48,855 bases of DNA from Flavobacteriales bacterium (GTDB lineage: Bacteria; Bacteroidota; Bacteroidia; Flavobacteriales; Schleiferiaceae), in assembly GCA_002737315.1 (NCBI GenBank), contig NSIH01000008.1, positions 1-48,855 on the forward strand, given 5' to 3'. The notes beneath the pieces are model-generated. The model saw only the letters and a list, made by a program, of their open reading frames with translations. It was not told where the DNA came from and made no database searches. Below are positions 1 through 7,464 of the stretch, one piece after another. The translations under genes and the position numbers were made by a program. Each line of letters opens with the position of its first letter. Positions within the stretch are counted from its first letter, which is position 1.

Positions 1-6
1 TCCTCG

Positions 7-80
7 TAGCGAGAGGGGGAATTGAACCCCCGACCTCAGGGTTATGAATCCTGCGCTCTAACCATCTGAGCTACCTCGCC
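7..80 (-). tRNA. tRNA-Met (CAT), elongator type
   Basis: Read on the minus strand this folds as a cloverleaf. The acceptor stem GGCGAGG pairs with TCTCGCT, the D arm has GCTCAGATGGTTAGAGC, the anticodon loop is TTCATAA, and the T arm is GGGGG-TTCAATT-CCCCC. The discriminator is A, and CCA is not encoded (CGA follows). The anticodon is CAT. The three G:C pairs and the unpaired first acceptor base of initiator tRNA are absent, so I call it elongator Met. A lysidine-modified Ile2 tRNA also carries CAT in the gene and cannot be excluded. The anticodon stem has an A-C mismatch next to the loop. Confidence 0.93.
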
Positions 81-91
81 CTATAGGGCGG

Positions 92-99
92 CAAAAGTA
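92..99 (-). promoter_or_regulatory. -7 promoter element of tRNA-Met
   Basis: TACTTTTG on the minus strand is an exact match to the Bacteroidota -7 consensus TAnnTTTG. It lies 11 nt before the first base of the tRNA. TTG triplets lie about 16 and 21 nt further upstream as possible -33 elements. Confidence 0.7.
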
Positions 100-333
100 G
101 GGTATAAGCGAGCACCAAGCAATGAAGACCTTGCCCAATGCGCTACAAAACTCCCGCCTGACCTCATCAACGGCCGCCATAAAGCAGGACAGGCCGCAAG
201 GATCCTCTTAACTTTTGCCGCGCTTTGCGGCCTGGTCCGGACCAAAACAAAAAAATCAAAACAAAACAATAAGTTAATAACAAAACAAGTCGCTAGAGCG
301 TTTATATTGCGACCTAATCTTCATGAGAATCCA

Positions 334-720
334 ATGTCCGACCGAGTTCCGTTAGTTATAGAGTTTCCAGTGCGTTGCTCTGCGGCCATGCTGTATACGT
401 TCTTAAGCACACCGAGTGGTTTGTCGGAGTGGTTCTGCGACGACGTGAACTCTCGGGGCGATACCTTCCGCTTCTTTTGGGGCGAAACCGAAGAAGTAGC
501 GAGTATTGTGCGCAAAAAGACCAACTATTTCATTCAATACAAGTGGGATCACGACGACAGTGCCAACCGCTTTTCGTTTGAATTCCGCATCGACGTGGAC
601 GATTTAACGGGAGATGGCTTGCTTACCGTTACGGATTACATTGAGCACGACGAGGAGTCTGAAATGAGATCCCTATGGCAAAGCCAAATAATGACCTTGC
701 TTCGCGCAATCGGGTCCTAA
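334..720 (+). CDS. START-like domain protein (START_2 / AHSA1-like)
   Basis: A 128-residue protein beginning MSDRVPLVIEFPVRCS. It matches the Bacteroidota START_2 family, single-domain helix-grip proteins related to SRPBCC/AHSA1; ligand and role are unknown. The track ORF begins at a TTG at 307, but the ATG at 334 matches the usual family N-terminus and is preferred. The sequence shows the alternating strands and the aromatic-rich core (LSEWFCDDV, FRFFWG) expected of the fold, and ends in the long C-terminal helix (EMRSLWQSQIMTLLRAI). The gene overlaps the following PAP2 gene by 46 nt, which suggests cotranscription with it and with fabG. No clear -7 box is seen upstream; TATATTGC near 303 is only a weak match. 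Confidence 0.8.
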   Translation: MSDRVPLVIEFPVRCSAAMLYTFLSTPSGLSEWFCDDVNSRGDTFRFFWGETEEVASIVRKKTNYFIQYKWDHDDSANRFSFEFRIDVDDLTGDGLLTVTDYIEHDEESEMRSLWQSQIMTLLRAIGS

Positions 721-1304
721 GTACCCAGAGAGCCCTTATTGTTTTTAGCCTTTCGGCCGCGGTACTTACCCTGCTGAGGCTCCATTTTGGAGCTGCGAAA
801 TTGCACATCCTGTCTGATCGAATCCCTTGGTTTGAACTGATGCATGGTTTTACGGCACTGGGTGACGGGGCATTTGCACTGATCATTGCACTTTGGCTCT
901 TCTTAAAAAGGAGCAATCGAACAATTTGGCTAGTATTTCTGGTCGGATTTTCCCTAGCCGCATTGCTGCCTCAGCTCGGTAAACTCATGTGGCCGGAGGC
1001 CGCTCGACCACAAGCAGTCATCGAAGGACTCCGCTTTTCAAAATTGCTTGACCCGGCGTACTATCGATCCTTTCCCTCAGGACACAGTTCACTAGGAGCA
1101 TTTTTTGCCCTGTTTTTAGCCTATCGCAAGCCCCAAAGGGTTTGGATATACCTAAGCTTTGGAGTACTGATTGGCCTAAGTCGCATTATACTCCACTACC
1201 ATTGGACTCAAGACGTAATGGCCGGTTGGGTAATTGGCCTTGGCGCTGCTTGGTTCGCCGAGCGTATCTTGGGCAATAAATTTGAAAACAATGGGACTAC
1301 TTGA
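675..1304 (+). CDS. PAP2-family membrane phosphatase
   Basis: A 209-residue integral membrane protein of the phosphatidic acid phosphatase type 2 superfamily. These enzymes remove phosphate from lipid substrates such as phosphatidate, undecaprenyl-PP or lipid A. Two of the three catalytic motifs are clear: FPSGHSS near residue 136 and SR-x5-H-x3-D (SRIILHYHWTQD) near residue 169. The first motif (KLMWPEAARP) has one residue more than the canonical K-x6-RP. Several hydrophobic segments flank the motifs. The start overlaps the START gene by 46 nt, and the end overlaps fabG by 14 nt, so translation is probably coupled. The substrate cannot be read from sequence; neighbouring fabG hints at lipid or envelope metabolism. 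Confidence 0.85.
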   Translation: MAKPNNDLASRNRVLSTQRALIVFSLSAAVLTLLRLHFGAAKLHILSDRIPWFELMHGFTALGDGAFALIIALWLFLKRSNRTIWLVFLVGFSLAALLPQLGKLMWPEAARPQAVIEGLRFSKLLDPAYYRSFPSGHSSLGAFFALFLAYRKPQRVWIYLSFGVLIGLSRIILHYHWTQDVMAGWVIGLGAAWFAERILGNKFENNGTT

Positions 1305-2034
1305 AGGTAAAGTCGCCCTCATCACGGGCGCATCCAAAGGAATTGGCAAGGCAATCGCACAGCGTTTTGTGCAAGAAGGGGCAAGGGTTGCATTCACCTA
1401 CCTCAGCAGTGTAGAGCGTGGTCAAGCCCTTGAGGCCGAGCTATCCAAGAATGGAGAGGCGGCAGGATTTCGAAGCGATGCCTCGAGCGGCGCTCAAGCC
1501 GAGCAACTCATAGAAGACGTAGTGAAGCGTTTTGGTCAAATCGACATCGTGGTCAATAATGCAGGAATTACCCGCGATACTCTTTTGCTTCGCATGTCAG
1601 AAGAGGATTTTGATATAGTACTATCAACGAATTTGAAGTCCGTTTTCAATACCACCAAACACGTTCAGCGTCACTTTTTGAAGCAACGTTCCGGAAGCAT
1701 CATCAATATCTCAAGTATTGTCGGCCTTAAAGGCAACGCCGGCCAGTCCAACTACGCCGCATCCAAGGCAGGAATCATTGGCTTTACCAAGTCGGTCGCC
1801 CTTGAGCTAGGTTCGCGCGGAATCCGATGCAACGCAATCGCTCCTGGTTTTATTGAAACCGAAATGACCGACGTATTAGACCCTAAAGTGGTCCAGTCAT
1901 GGCGCGATGCCATTCCATTGAAGCGTGGAGGCAGTCCTGAAGATGTGGCCAATGCCTGTGTTTTTCTCGCGAGCGACCTTTCGTCCTACATCAGTGGCCA
2001 AGTGCTGCAGGTTGATGGCGGACTTCTGACCTAA
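1291..2034 (+). CDS. fabG: 3-oxoacyl-[ACP] reductase FabG
   Basis: A 247-residue short-chain dehydrogenase that reduces 3-oxoacyl-ACP to 3-hydroxyacyl-ACP with NADPH in type II fatty acid synthesis. Seen: the cofactor motif TGASKGIGKAI near residue 13, NNAG near residue 88, the catalytic Ser in NISSIVG, and the YAASKAG Tyr/Lys pair. The C-terminus GQVLQVDGG is typical of FabG. The track ORF starts 57 nt earlier inside the PAP2 gene. The ATG at 1291 gives the standard MGLLEGKVALITG start and is preferred. It overlaps the PAP2 stop by 14 nt, making it the last gene of a three-gene overlapping run. The closest alternative is another SDR of the same fold, but the motif set and length fit FabG best. 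Confidence 0.93.
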   Translation: MGLLEGKVALITGASKGIGKAIAQRFVQEGARVAFTYLSSVERGQALEAELSKNGEAAGFRSDASSGAQAEQLIEDVVKRFGQIDIVVNNAGITRDTLLLRMSEEDFDIVLSTNLKSVFNTTKHVQRHFLKQRSGSIINISSIVGLKGNAGQSNYAASKAGIIGFTKSVALELGSRGIRCNAIAPGFIETEMTDVLDPKVVQSWRDAIPLKRGGSPEDVANACVFLASDLSSYISGQVLQVDGGLLT

Positions 2035-2170
2035 GCGTCAAGTCATTGGGGCCAAAAGCATGGCCGCATTAGCAGGAGCAGGCAAGGGCAGGATACTGAC
2101 CCGCGGCTAAACCGTCAATTTTACTCGAAACCTCCTTAGATACCTTGGCCCTGATGGGCAATGCGGTTCG

Positions 2171-2178
2171 TACTTTCG
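2171..2178 (+). promoter_or_regulatory. -7 promoter element of sucD
   Basis: TACTTTCG, one mismatch from TAnnTTTG, ends 33 nt before the sucD ATG. It is the best promoter candidate in the 177-nt gap after fabG. Confidence 0.5.
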
Positions 2179-2211
2179 CAGCTCAAATAACCGCAAATTC
2201 TTGAAATTGTC

Positions 2212-3093
2212 ATGAGCGTTCTGGTCAACAAGCATTCTAAAATAATCGTACAAGGATTTACCGGCAAAGAAGGCAGCTATCATGCCGAGCAAATGCTGCA
2301 GTACGGCACCAAAGTGGTCGGAGGCATTACCCCGGGCAAGGGCGGACAAACTCATCTCGGTCTGCCCGTTTTTAATACCGTAAGTTCGGCTGTTGAGGCC
2401 ACTGGCGCAGACGTCTCCATAATCTTTGTTCCACCGGCCTTTGCGGCAGACGGTATCATGGAGGCTGCAGACGGGGGCATTAAAGTAATTATATGCATCA
2501 CGGAGGGTATCCCTGTGGCAGACATGGCAAAGGCAAAAGGATACGTCCGGGAGCGCGGAGTTCGCCTTATTGGCCCAAACTGCCCCGGCGTTATTACGGC
2601 GGACGAAGCCAAAGTGGGCATCATGCCCGGATTTGTCTTTAAAAAAGGCAGCATCGGAATCGTTTCAAAATCAGGAACCCTTACCTACGAGGCGGCGGAC
2701 CAGTTGGTCAAGGCTGGCCTAGGGATAACCACAGCCATTGGAATTGGTGGCGATCCGATTATTGGCACTACCACTAAAGAGGCGGTTGAGCTCCTTATGA
2801 ACGACGAAGAAACCTTAGGCATTGTGATGATTGGCGAAATCGGCGGACAGCTCGAGGCCGAGGCAGCGCGTTGGATTAAAGCCGACGGCAACCGCAAGCC
2901 CGTTGTAGGATTTATTGCTGGCGAAACAGCGCCCAAAGGCCGAACCATGGGCCATGCGGGAGCCATTGTAGGCGGTTCTGACGACACAGCGCAGTCCAAA
3001 AAAGCAATTCTGCGAGAGTGCGGAGTGCATGTAGTGGATTCCCCGGCCCACATAGGCAAGCGCATGGCGGAACTCTTCGGCGTAAAAGCCTAA
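2212..3093 (+). CDS. sucD: Succinyl-CoA synthetase alpha subunit
   Basis: A 293-residue alpha subunit of the TCA-cycle enzyme that interconverts succinyl-CoA and succinate with ATP or GTP formation. The CoA-binding Rossmann domain starts near residue 10 ([18 protein letters not shown]), followed by the central GPNCPGVI region. The phosphohistidine loop is GHAGAIVGG near residue 246. Length is normal for the family. The beta subunit gene sucC is not adjacent; it lies 27 kb away on the other strand (29626-30816), so the two must be coordinated in trans. A class IV aminotransferase gene follows 2 nt after the stop and is probably cotranscribed. Confidence 0.96.
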   Translation: MSVLVNKHSKIIVQGFTGKEGSYHAEQMLQYGTKVVGGITPGKGGQTHLGLPVFNTVSSAVEATGADVSIIFVPPAFAADGIMEAADGGIKVIICITEGIPVADMAKAKGYVRERGVRLIGPNCPGVITADEAKVGIMPGFVFKKGSIGIVSKSGTLTYEAADQLVKAGLGITTAIGIGGDPIIGTTTKEAVELLMNDEETLGIVMIGEIGGQLEAEAARWIKADGNRKPVVGFIAGETAPKGRTMGHAGAIVGGSDDTAQSKKAILRECGVHVVDSPAHIGKRMAELFGVKA

Positions 3094-3095
3094 CC

Positions 3096-3887
3096 ATGAA
3101 CAGGGCCCAGGCCTACGGAGACGGTCTTTTTGAGACTATGAGGATTCACCGTGGCCTCATTCTTCACCCCGAAGAACACTATTTTAGGCTCATGTCGGGC
3201 ATGCGTATTCTGCGCATGCAAATTCCGAGCAGCTGGAGTCCTGAAGGATGGCTCCAAGCCTTAGAGCTCGACAAACTCGACCGAAGCTTGGACTACCGCC
3301 TGCGGCTGACTGTTTGGAGAAAGGGTAAACTGGGCTACGCGCCAGAACCCGAATCAGGAGTTGATTGGGCCGTAGAGGCATCGGCCTTGGACGGGATTGG
3401 CTATCCCATACCGGTCAACCGTCCTCTGTTAGGACTTTTTCAAGAACACCGCAAAAATTCGGGCTTGCTCGCAAATCTAAAAACCACGAGTGCAGTGCTT
3501 TATGTGCTTGCAGCAGGGTTTTCTCGCGAACAGGGGGTTGACGACGTTCTTCTTCTCAACCCTGAGAATCAAGTAATCGAAGCCGGTAAATCTAATGTAA
3601 TGCTCCTTCAAGGCGATACCTTGATAACTCCACCCTTAAGTTCTGGTGCTCTGAAAGGTGTTATGCGAGAGGTGGTTATCGGCTTGTCGTCGAAGCTAGG
3701 CCTCAGTGTGCGCGAGGAGGCATTCAGTCCCTTTACTCTTCAGCAGTCCGACGAACTTTGGTTGACCAATGCCCTGCACGGCGTGTCGGCGGTACGCCAG
3801 TTTCGCAAGACAGAATTTGGTTGCGCTAAGGCAGAGTTAATGCAGGCATTGGTTCAAGAAAGAGCGCAAACTGCTCAATTCCAGTGA
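3096..3887 (+). CDS. Class IV (PabC/BCAT fold) PLP-dependent aminotransferase or lyase
   Basis: A 263-residue fold-type IV PLP enzyme. The family includes aminodeoxychorismate lyase, D-amino acid and branched-chain aminotransferases. The YGDGLFETMRI start is typical of aminodeoxychorismate lyase-like members. The PLP lysine is probably the K in LANLKTTSA. The C-terminal EAGKSNVML and LSSGALKGVMRE stretches correspond to the family's PLP phosphate-binding region. The start was placed at the ATG 2 nt after the sucD stop; the track version runs upstream into sucD. The end overlaps yqgE tail to tail by 13 nt. PabC (folate synthesis) is likely, but specificity is hard to read in this family, so no symbol is given. 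Confidence 0.82.
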   Translation: MNRAQAYGDGLFETMRIHRGLILHPEEHYFRLMSGMRILRMQIPSSWSPEGWLQALELDKLDRSLDYRLRLTVWRKGKLGYAPEPESGVDWAVEASALDGIGYPIPVNRPLLGLFQEHRKNSGLLANLKTTSAVLYVLAAGFSREQGVDDVLLLNPENQVIEAGKSNVMLLQGDTLITPPLSSGALKGVMREVVIGLSSKLGLSVREEAFSPFTLQQSDELWLTNALHGVSAVRQFRKTEFGCAKAELMQALVQERAQTAQFQ

Positions 3888-4417
3888 GGCTCTTCGGGCG
3901 AATTGAGCCAAAGCTTGTGGCGATCGGGCCACTCTGAAGCCCAGGATCGGTAGAGTTCTTCGCGGTTCCACCAGGTTGAAAGAGCGGAGGGCTCTCGCAC
4001 AATCCAGCTGTCCTGCTCGAGTTCTGACTCGAGTTGCCTTGGAGCCCACCCGGCATAGCCTGCCATAAACCGAATTTCAGAGGAGTTGATGAGACCCCTT
4101 TCTACCGCGGACCGCACCGCTTCAAAATCTCCGCCAAAAAACAAATCAGGTCCAACTTGATCGGCATTGGGAATTAAGTCGGGCCTCTGGTGTACATAGT
4201 AAAGGCTATCGGTGGCAACAGGACCTCCTATATACAGTGACCAGTCGGGCCAGTCTCCAGTCAATGCTTGATCCAGGGTATATTGACTTATTCTATTGAT
4301 AATAAGCCCTTCAGCCCTTTCAAAATCCCACTTGGTCATCAAAAGGACAGAGCGCGTGAAGTTTTCATCCTCCAGTAGTGGATGCGCCATTAAAAAATAG
4401 CCTGGATTCCCCCGCAT
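3875..4417 (-). CDS. YqgE/AlgH family protein
   Basis: A 180-residue protein of the YqgE/AlgH (DUF179) family. It is widely conserved and has been linked to regulation, but its biochemical role is unknown. Seen: GYFLMAHPLLEDENFTRSV, the family signature near residue 6, then LLMTKWDFERAEGLIINR, LYIGGPVATDSLYYVH, and the C-terminal RFMAGYAGWAPRQLESEL. The track ORF runs to 4651, but its first 78 residues are antisense to pdxH and not family-like. The ATG at 4417, preceded by AGGA, is preferred. It is divergent from pdxH with only 21 nt between the starts, and a -7-like CATATTTG sits 16 nt upstream. Confidence 0.92.
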   Translation of the reverse strand: MRGNPGYFLMAHPLLEDENFTRSVLLMTKWDFERAEGLIINRISQYTLDQALTGDWPDWSLYIGGPVATDSLYYVHQRPDLIPNADQVGPDLFFGGDFEAVRSAVERGLINSSEIRFMAGYAGWAPRQLESELEQDSWIVREPSALSTWWNREELYRSWASEWPDRHKLWLNSPEEPHWN

Positions 4418-4423
4418 GCTTCC

Positions 4424-4431
4424 TAATTTAG
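4424..4431 (+). promoter_or_regulatory. -7-like element of pdxH
   Basis: TAATTTAG, one mismatch from TAnnTTTG, ends 7 nt before the pdxH ATG. It lies inside the 21-nt gap shared with divergent yqgE. Confidence 0.4.
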
Positions 4432-4433
4432 CG

Positions 4434-4441
4434 CAAATATG
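4434..4441 (-). promoter_or_regulatory. -7-like element of yqgE
   Basis: CATATTTG on the minus strand, one mismatch from TAnnTTTG, ends 16 nt before the yqgE ATG. It overlaps the pdxH start codon on the other strand. Confidence 0.4.
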
Positions 4442-5074
4442 GCCCTCCACGACGACCGCAAAGAATACCTTAAAAAAAGCCTCGACGACCAGGGGCTCCA
4501 TGATGATCCCATGGTTCAGTTTGGCTTGTGGCTCGAGGAATACCGGGATACTGGAGCCGAAGACTCCACGGCCTTTGCGATCAGTACCGTTTCGAGTAAC
4601 GGTGATCCCGACTCGAGGATTGTACTCCTCAAAGAGGTTCGAGACAAACAACTGGTTTTTTTCACCAACTACAACTCTAAGAAGGGCCGCGATTTAAGCA
4701 CGAATCCACGCGCCCATGCCTTGTTTTTTTGGTCTAATCTGGAGCGGCAGGTGCGCATACTCGGTTCCGTTGTGCGAATTCCGCGCGAAGAGAGCGAAGG
4801 CTATTTCGCAAGCAGACCCATTAAAAGCCAATGGGGAGCGGCGGCGTCCCAGCAGTCTGAGCCCATTGCAAACCGGGCGGGAATGGAGGACCAACTCAGA
4901 CTAATCCAAGAGGCCTATCCGACCCAAGTTCCCTGCCCTCCCGATTGGGGTGGGTTTGCCTTAAGCGTGGATCATATTGAATTTTGGCAAGGCCGAGAGA
5001 GCCGGCTGCACGACCGCATACGGTTCAACCGCGATCCTTCGGGCGAATGGACCATTCAACGACTACAACCATGA
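4439..5074 (+). CDS. pdxH: Pyridoxine/pyridoxamine 5'-phosphate oxidase
   Basis: A 211-residue FMN-dependent oxidase making pyridoxal 5'-phosphate from PNP or PMP, the last step of vitamin B6 synthesis and salvage. Seen: the substrate/FMN region SRIVLLKEVRDKQLVFFTNYNSKKGRDL near residue 60, ALFFWSNLERQVRI, the SQWGAAASQQS loop, and the C-terminal WQGRESRLHDRIRF signature. Length is usual for bacterial PdxH. Its stop overlaps the start of the Gfo/Idh/MocA gene as ATGA, so the two are likely cotranscribed. A PLP-dependent class IV enzyme gene lies nearby on the same strand, but the two are separated by yqgE. Confidence 0.95.
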   Translation: MALHDDRKEYLKKSLDDQGLHDDPMVQFGLWLEEYRDTGAEDSTAFAISTVSSNGDPDSRIVLLKEVRDKQLVFFTNYNSKKGRDLSTNPRAHALFFWSNLERQVRILGSVVRIPREESEGYFASRPIKSQWGAAASQQSEPIANRAGMEDQLRLIQEAYPTQVPCPPDWGGFALSVDHIEFWQGRESRLHDRIRFNRDPSGEWTIQRLQP

Positions 5075-6081
5075 AGCAATCAACTTTTGCCCTAGTGGGC
5101 TGCGGGCGCATAGGCCAGCGCCATATTGAAATGATTCGCAATCTAGAGGGAGCTGAGCTTGTTGCCACCTGCGACCTGAAGTCGGCGTCTGAACTCGGTT
5201 TGGCTGAGGATCACCCCCACTACCAATCCCTCGACGAACTGCTTGCTGCGCACCATGTTGACGTGCTGGCCATCGCCAGCCCCAATGGGCTTCACGCAGA
5301 GCAGGCCATTGCTGGCCTCAATTCAGGAGCCCACGTAATTATCGAGAAGCCCATGGCCCTGTTCAAGTCGGATGCGGAACGCGTTCTTCACCTTGCCCTG
5401 CAAAAAGGTCTTTATGTGTTTGGGGTAATGCAAAACCGTTATTCTCCGCCCTCGGAATGGCTAAAGTCGGTAGTACAAAACGGAAGTTTAGGCGATATTT
5501 TTCAGGTTCACATTGATTGCTTTTGGAACAGGGACGACCGGTACTACCGAAGTGGAGGATGGCACGGCAGCAAGGATTTAGACGGCGGTACGCTTTTTAC
5601 CCAATTCAGCCATTTTATTGATATTTTGTATTGGGTTTTTGGCGAGGTTAAGCCCCTGTCGGCCCTTCTGCGCAACTACAACCATAGCAAAAGCATTGCA
5701 TTTGAAGACAGTGGACTGGTACACTTTGCTCTTCCGCAGCACGGAGCGGCATTGGGCTCGCTCAACTACAGCACCAGCGTCTGGGATGCCAATTTAGAGA
5801 GTTCCATGACCGTAATAGGGTCAAAGGGAAGCATCAAGGTAGCGGGCCAATACATGAACGAGGTAGTACACTGCCACATTGAAGGCTATCAAATGCCAGA
5901 ACTTGCGGCAAGCAATCCGCCCAACGACTACGGACCCTACAAGGGTTCGGCGGCAAACCACATGTTTGTTTATCAAAATGTGCGCGACGTGCTCGACGGT
6001 ACCAGCCCAATTACTACAAACGCACTCGAAGGATTGAAGGTTGTCGAGATTATTGAGTCCATTTATGCTCTTGCTCGCTAG
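5071..6081 (+). CDS. Gfo/Idh/MocA family NAD(P)-dependent sugar dehydrogenase
   Basis: A 336-residue oxidoreductase. It has an N-terminal Rossmann fold (VGCGRIGQRH near residue 10), the family EKPMAL lysine motif near residue 93, and a C-terminal dimerisation domain. The GGWHGSKDLDGGTLFTQFSHFIDIL stretch with its conserved histidine resembles WbpB/WlbA enzymes, which oxidise UDP-GlcNAc-uronate for cell-surface sugar synthesis. That role is a family-based inference. The start is the ATG overlapping the pdxH stop (ATGA); the longer track form lies inside pdxH. A strong bidirectional terminator follows 20 nt after the stop. Confidence 0.87.
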   Translation: MKQSTFALVGCGRIGQRHIEMIRNLEGAELVATCDLKSASELGLAEDHPHYQSLDELLAAHHVDVLAIASPNGLHAEQAIAGLNSGAHVIIEKPMALFKSDAERVLHLALQKGLYVFGVMQNRYSPPSEWLKSVVQNGSLGDIFQVHIDCFWNRDDRYYRSGGWHGSKDLDGGTLFTQFSHFIDILYWVFGEVKPLSALLRNYNHSKSIAFEDSGLVHFALPQHGAALGSLNYSTSVWDANLESSMTVIGSKGSIKVAGQYMNEVVHCHIEGYQMPELAASNPPNDYGPYKGSAANHMFVYQNVRDVLDGTSPITTNALEGLKVVEIIESIYALAR

Positions 6082-6092
6082 GCTAAGCCTAG
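6078..6092. repeat. Perfect inverted repeat CTAGGCT-A-AGCCTAG
   Basis: A 7-1-7 palindrome that includes the stop codon of the Gfo/Idh/MocA gene, directly before the terminator hairpin. Function unknown. Confidence 0.5.
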
Positions 6093-6101
6093 GGGCATAA
6101 A

Positions 6102-6125
6102 AAAAGCCGCCCGAGGGCGGCTTTT
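6102..6125. terminator. Bidirectional rho-independent terminator
   Basis: Hairpin GCCGCC-CGAG-GGCGGC with an A-tract before and T-tract after. It therefore ends transcription of the dehydrogenase gene on the plus strand and of the HU gene on the minus strand. Confidence 0.9.
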
Positions 6126-6144
6126 GCGTTTAGGTGATAAGCTA

Positions 6145-6414
6145 CTACAGTTTGCCAGCTAGCTCAGCGCCTGCCTTGAACTTTGCAACCTTCTTCGCGG
6201 CAATTTTGATAGTCGCACCAGTTTGTGGGTTACGGCCTTCGCGTGCTCCACGAGCGGATACGCTGAATGTGCCAAAGCCTACCAATGACACCTTGCCACC
6301 TTTAGCCAATGCACTTCCAACATTATTTGTTACGGAATCCAAAGCTGTTTTTGCTTGAGCCTTAGAAATTCCTGCGTCTGCAGCGATTGCGTCAATGAGT
6401 TCTGCCTTATTCAT
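6145..6414 (-). CDS. hup: HU family DNA-binding protein
   Basis: An 89-residue histone-like protein that bends and compacts DNA. It is a full-length HU with MNKAELIDAIA at the N-terminus, the dimer core VSLVGFGTFSV, and the DNA-binding arm with GREGRNPQTG-type sequence (here REGRNPQTGATIKI) including the conserved Pro that intercalates. C-terminus KKVAKFKAGAEL is standard. It is monocistronic, with its own promoter (TATATTTG 37 nt upstream) and the bidirectional terminator 20 nt after the stop. Confidence 0.96.
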   Translation of the reverse strand: MNKAELIDAIAADAGISKAQAKTALDSVTNNVGSALAKGGKVSLVGFGTFSVSARGAREGRNPQTGATIKIAAKKVAKFKAGAELAGKL

Positions 6415-6451
6415 GCTTGTTGATTTTAATTATTAAACGTTTAAGTCTTTT

Positions 6452-6459
6452 CAAATATA
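6452..6459 (-). promoter_or_regulatory. -7 promoter element of the HU gene
   Basis: TATATTTG, an exact match to TAnnTTTG, ends 37 nt before the HU ATG. This highly expressed gene therefore has a true AT-rich leader, unlike many genes here. Confidence 0.7.
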
Positions 6460-6485
6460 GTCGGAAACTCAATACATATGCGGAT

Positions 6486-7448
6486 TCACTCAAATTTTTG
6501 ACCATTTAGTGCAAAAGATCCCCTGAGAAGCGATCCGCGAAGGAATTCGGAGGTCTGCATTCGGCGCTTGCCGGGCCACTGAACTTCAAGAATATCTGCA
6601 TAACCGTCCATATCTACTAGTCTAATACCTTCATTATCAATAATATAATGAACATTCGCAGGACTGATCGGCAGGCCTACAGAATGCCAATGGCTTGAGA
6701 ACAACTTAAAGCGCTCCGCGGGATTCAATGGGCTCGGTAAACTTGCTCCAGGGACTGAATCACAGGCTCTTATGCGATCATGAAGCATTTTTGCCGTCTT
6801 TAAGTATTCCAATTTTGGGAATTCTGGCCCAAGTTTCGGCGCAGAACGATGCATTGCTTCCCTATTCTGAGTGATTCTTGGATGCACTTTAGAGTCCATT
6901 TCTTGCAGAACCGACAGGGCAAGCTGGGTGCCTTGGGCAGCCATACGGCCATAAAGCGAGCTAAACGTCTCGTTGATACCAATCTCGACCTCGGTCTGGG
7001 CGAGAATGGGCCCTTCGTCAATTGCATCGTTTAGAGAGAATGCCGTGATCCCCGTGAGGCGGTCGCCTAGGGCAATGCTCCACTGAATTGGGGCAGCTCC
7101 CCGTAGGTCGGGCAGGAGGGATCCGTGAATATTCAGCGAACCGTATCGTGGCAAGCTCCAAACAACCTCTGGGAGCATGCGGAATGCTACCACGGCAAAC
7201 AGGTCGGCATTTAAGGATTGGAGTGTGGCAATAAAACCTTCATCCTTAAGTCGCTCGGGCTGCAAAAGAAGAAGCCCTCGATCTCGGGCCAGGGCAGCAA
7301 CAGGACCAGCTTGAAGCTGACGACCCCGTCCGCCTGGCTTGTCGGGAGCGCTTACCACGGCTGCTACCTCAATGCCTTCGGCAGCCAAAAGCCCATTCAA
7401 GCAGGTCACTGCAAAGTCCGGAGTGCCAAAAAACACAATTCGAATCAT
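6486..7448 (-). CDS. fmt: Methionyl-tRNA formyltransferase
   Basis: A 320-residue enzyme that formylates the initiator Met-tRNA using 10-formyl-THF. The N-terminal formyltransferase domain carries FFGTPDFAV at residue 6 and the family signature SLLPDLRGAAPIQW near residue 131, with NIHGS just before it. The C-terminal OB-like domain (residues about 210-315) binds tRNA. Length is normal. It lies 16 nt downstream of the recQ stop, but also has its own box GACCTTTG 4 nt before the ATG, so it may be transcribed both within the recQ unit and alone. Confidence 0.96.
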   Translation of the reverse strand: MIRIVFFGTPDFAVTCLNGLLAAEGIEVAAVVSAPDKPGGRGRQLQAGPVAALARDRGLLLLQPERLKDEGFIATLQSLNADLFAVVAFRMLPEVVWSLPRYGSLNIHGSLLPDLRGAAPIQWSIALGDRLTGITAFSLNDAIDEGPILAQTEVEIGINETFSSLYGRMAAQGTQLALSVLQEMDSKVHPRITQNREAMHRSAPKLGPEFPKLEYLKTAKMLHDRIRACDSVPGASLPSPLNPAERFKLFSSHWHSVGLPISPANVHYIIDNEGIRLVDMDGYADILEVQWPGKRRMQTSEFLRGSLLRGSFALNGQKFE

Positions 7449-7452
7449 GCCT

Positions 7453-7460
7453 CAAAGGTC
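7453..7460 (-). promoter_or_regulatory. -7-like element of fmt
   Basis: GACCTTTG, one mismatch from TAnnTTTG, sits between the recQ stop and the fmt ATG with a 4-nt spacer, the same spacing as at several other genes here. Confidence 0.45.
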
Positions 7461-7464
7461 GCCA

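Noticed and set aside
1-80. Initiator tRNA-fMet
   Set aside because: The three consecutive G:C pairs of the initiator anticodon stem and the unpaired position 1 are absent.
2050-2070. GGCC-N8-GGCC hairpin after fabG
   Set aside because: A 4-bp stem without a T-tract is not enough for a terminator call.
4418-4651. N-terminal extension of the YqgE ORF
   Set aside because: The 78 extra residues are antisense to pdxH and outside the family; the ATG at 4417 with AGGA fits YqgE.
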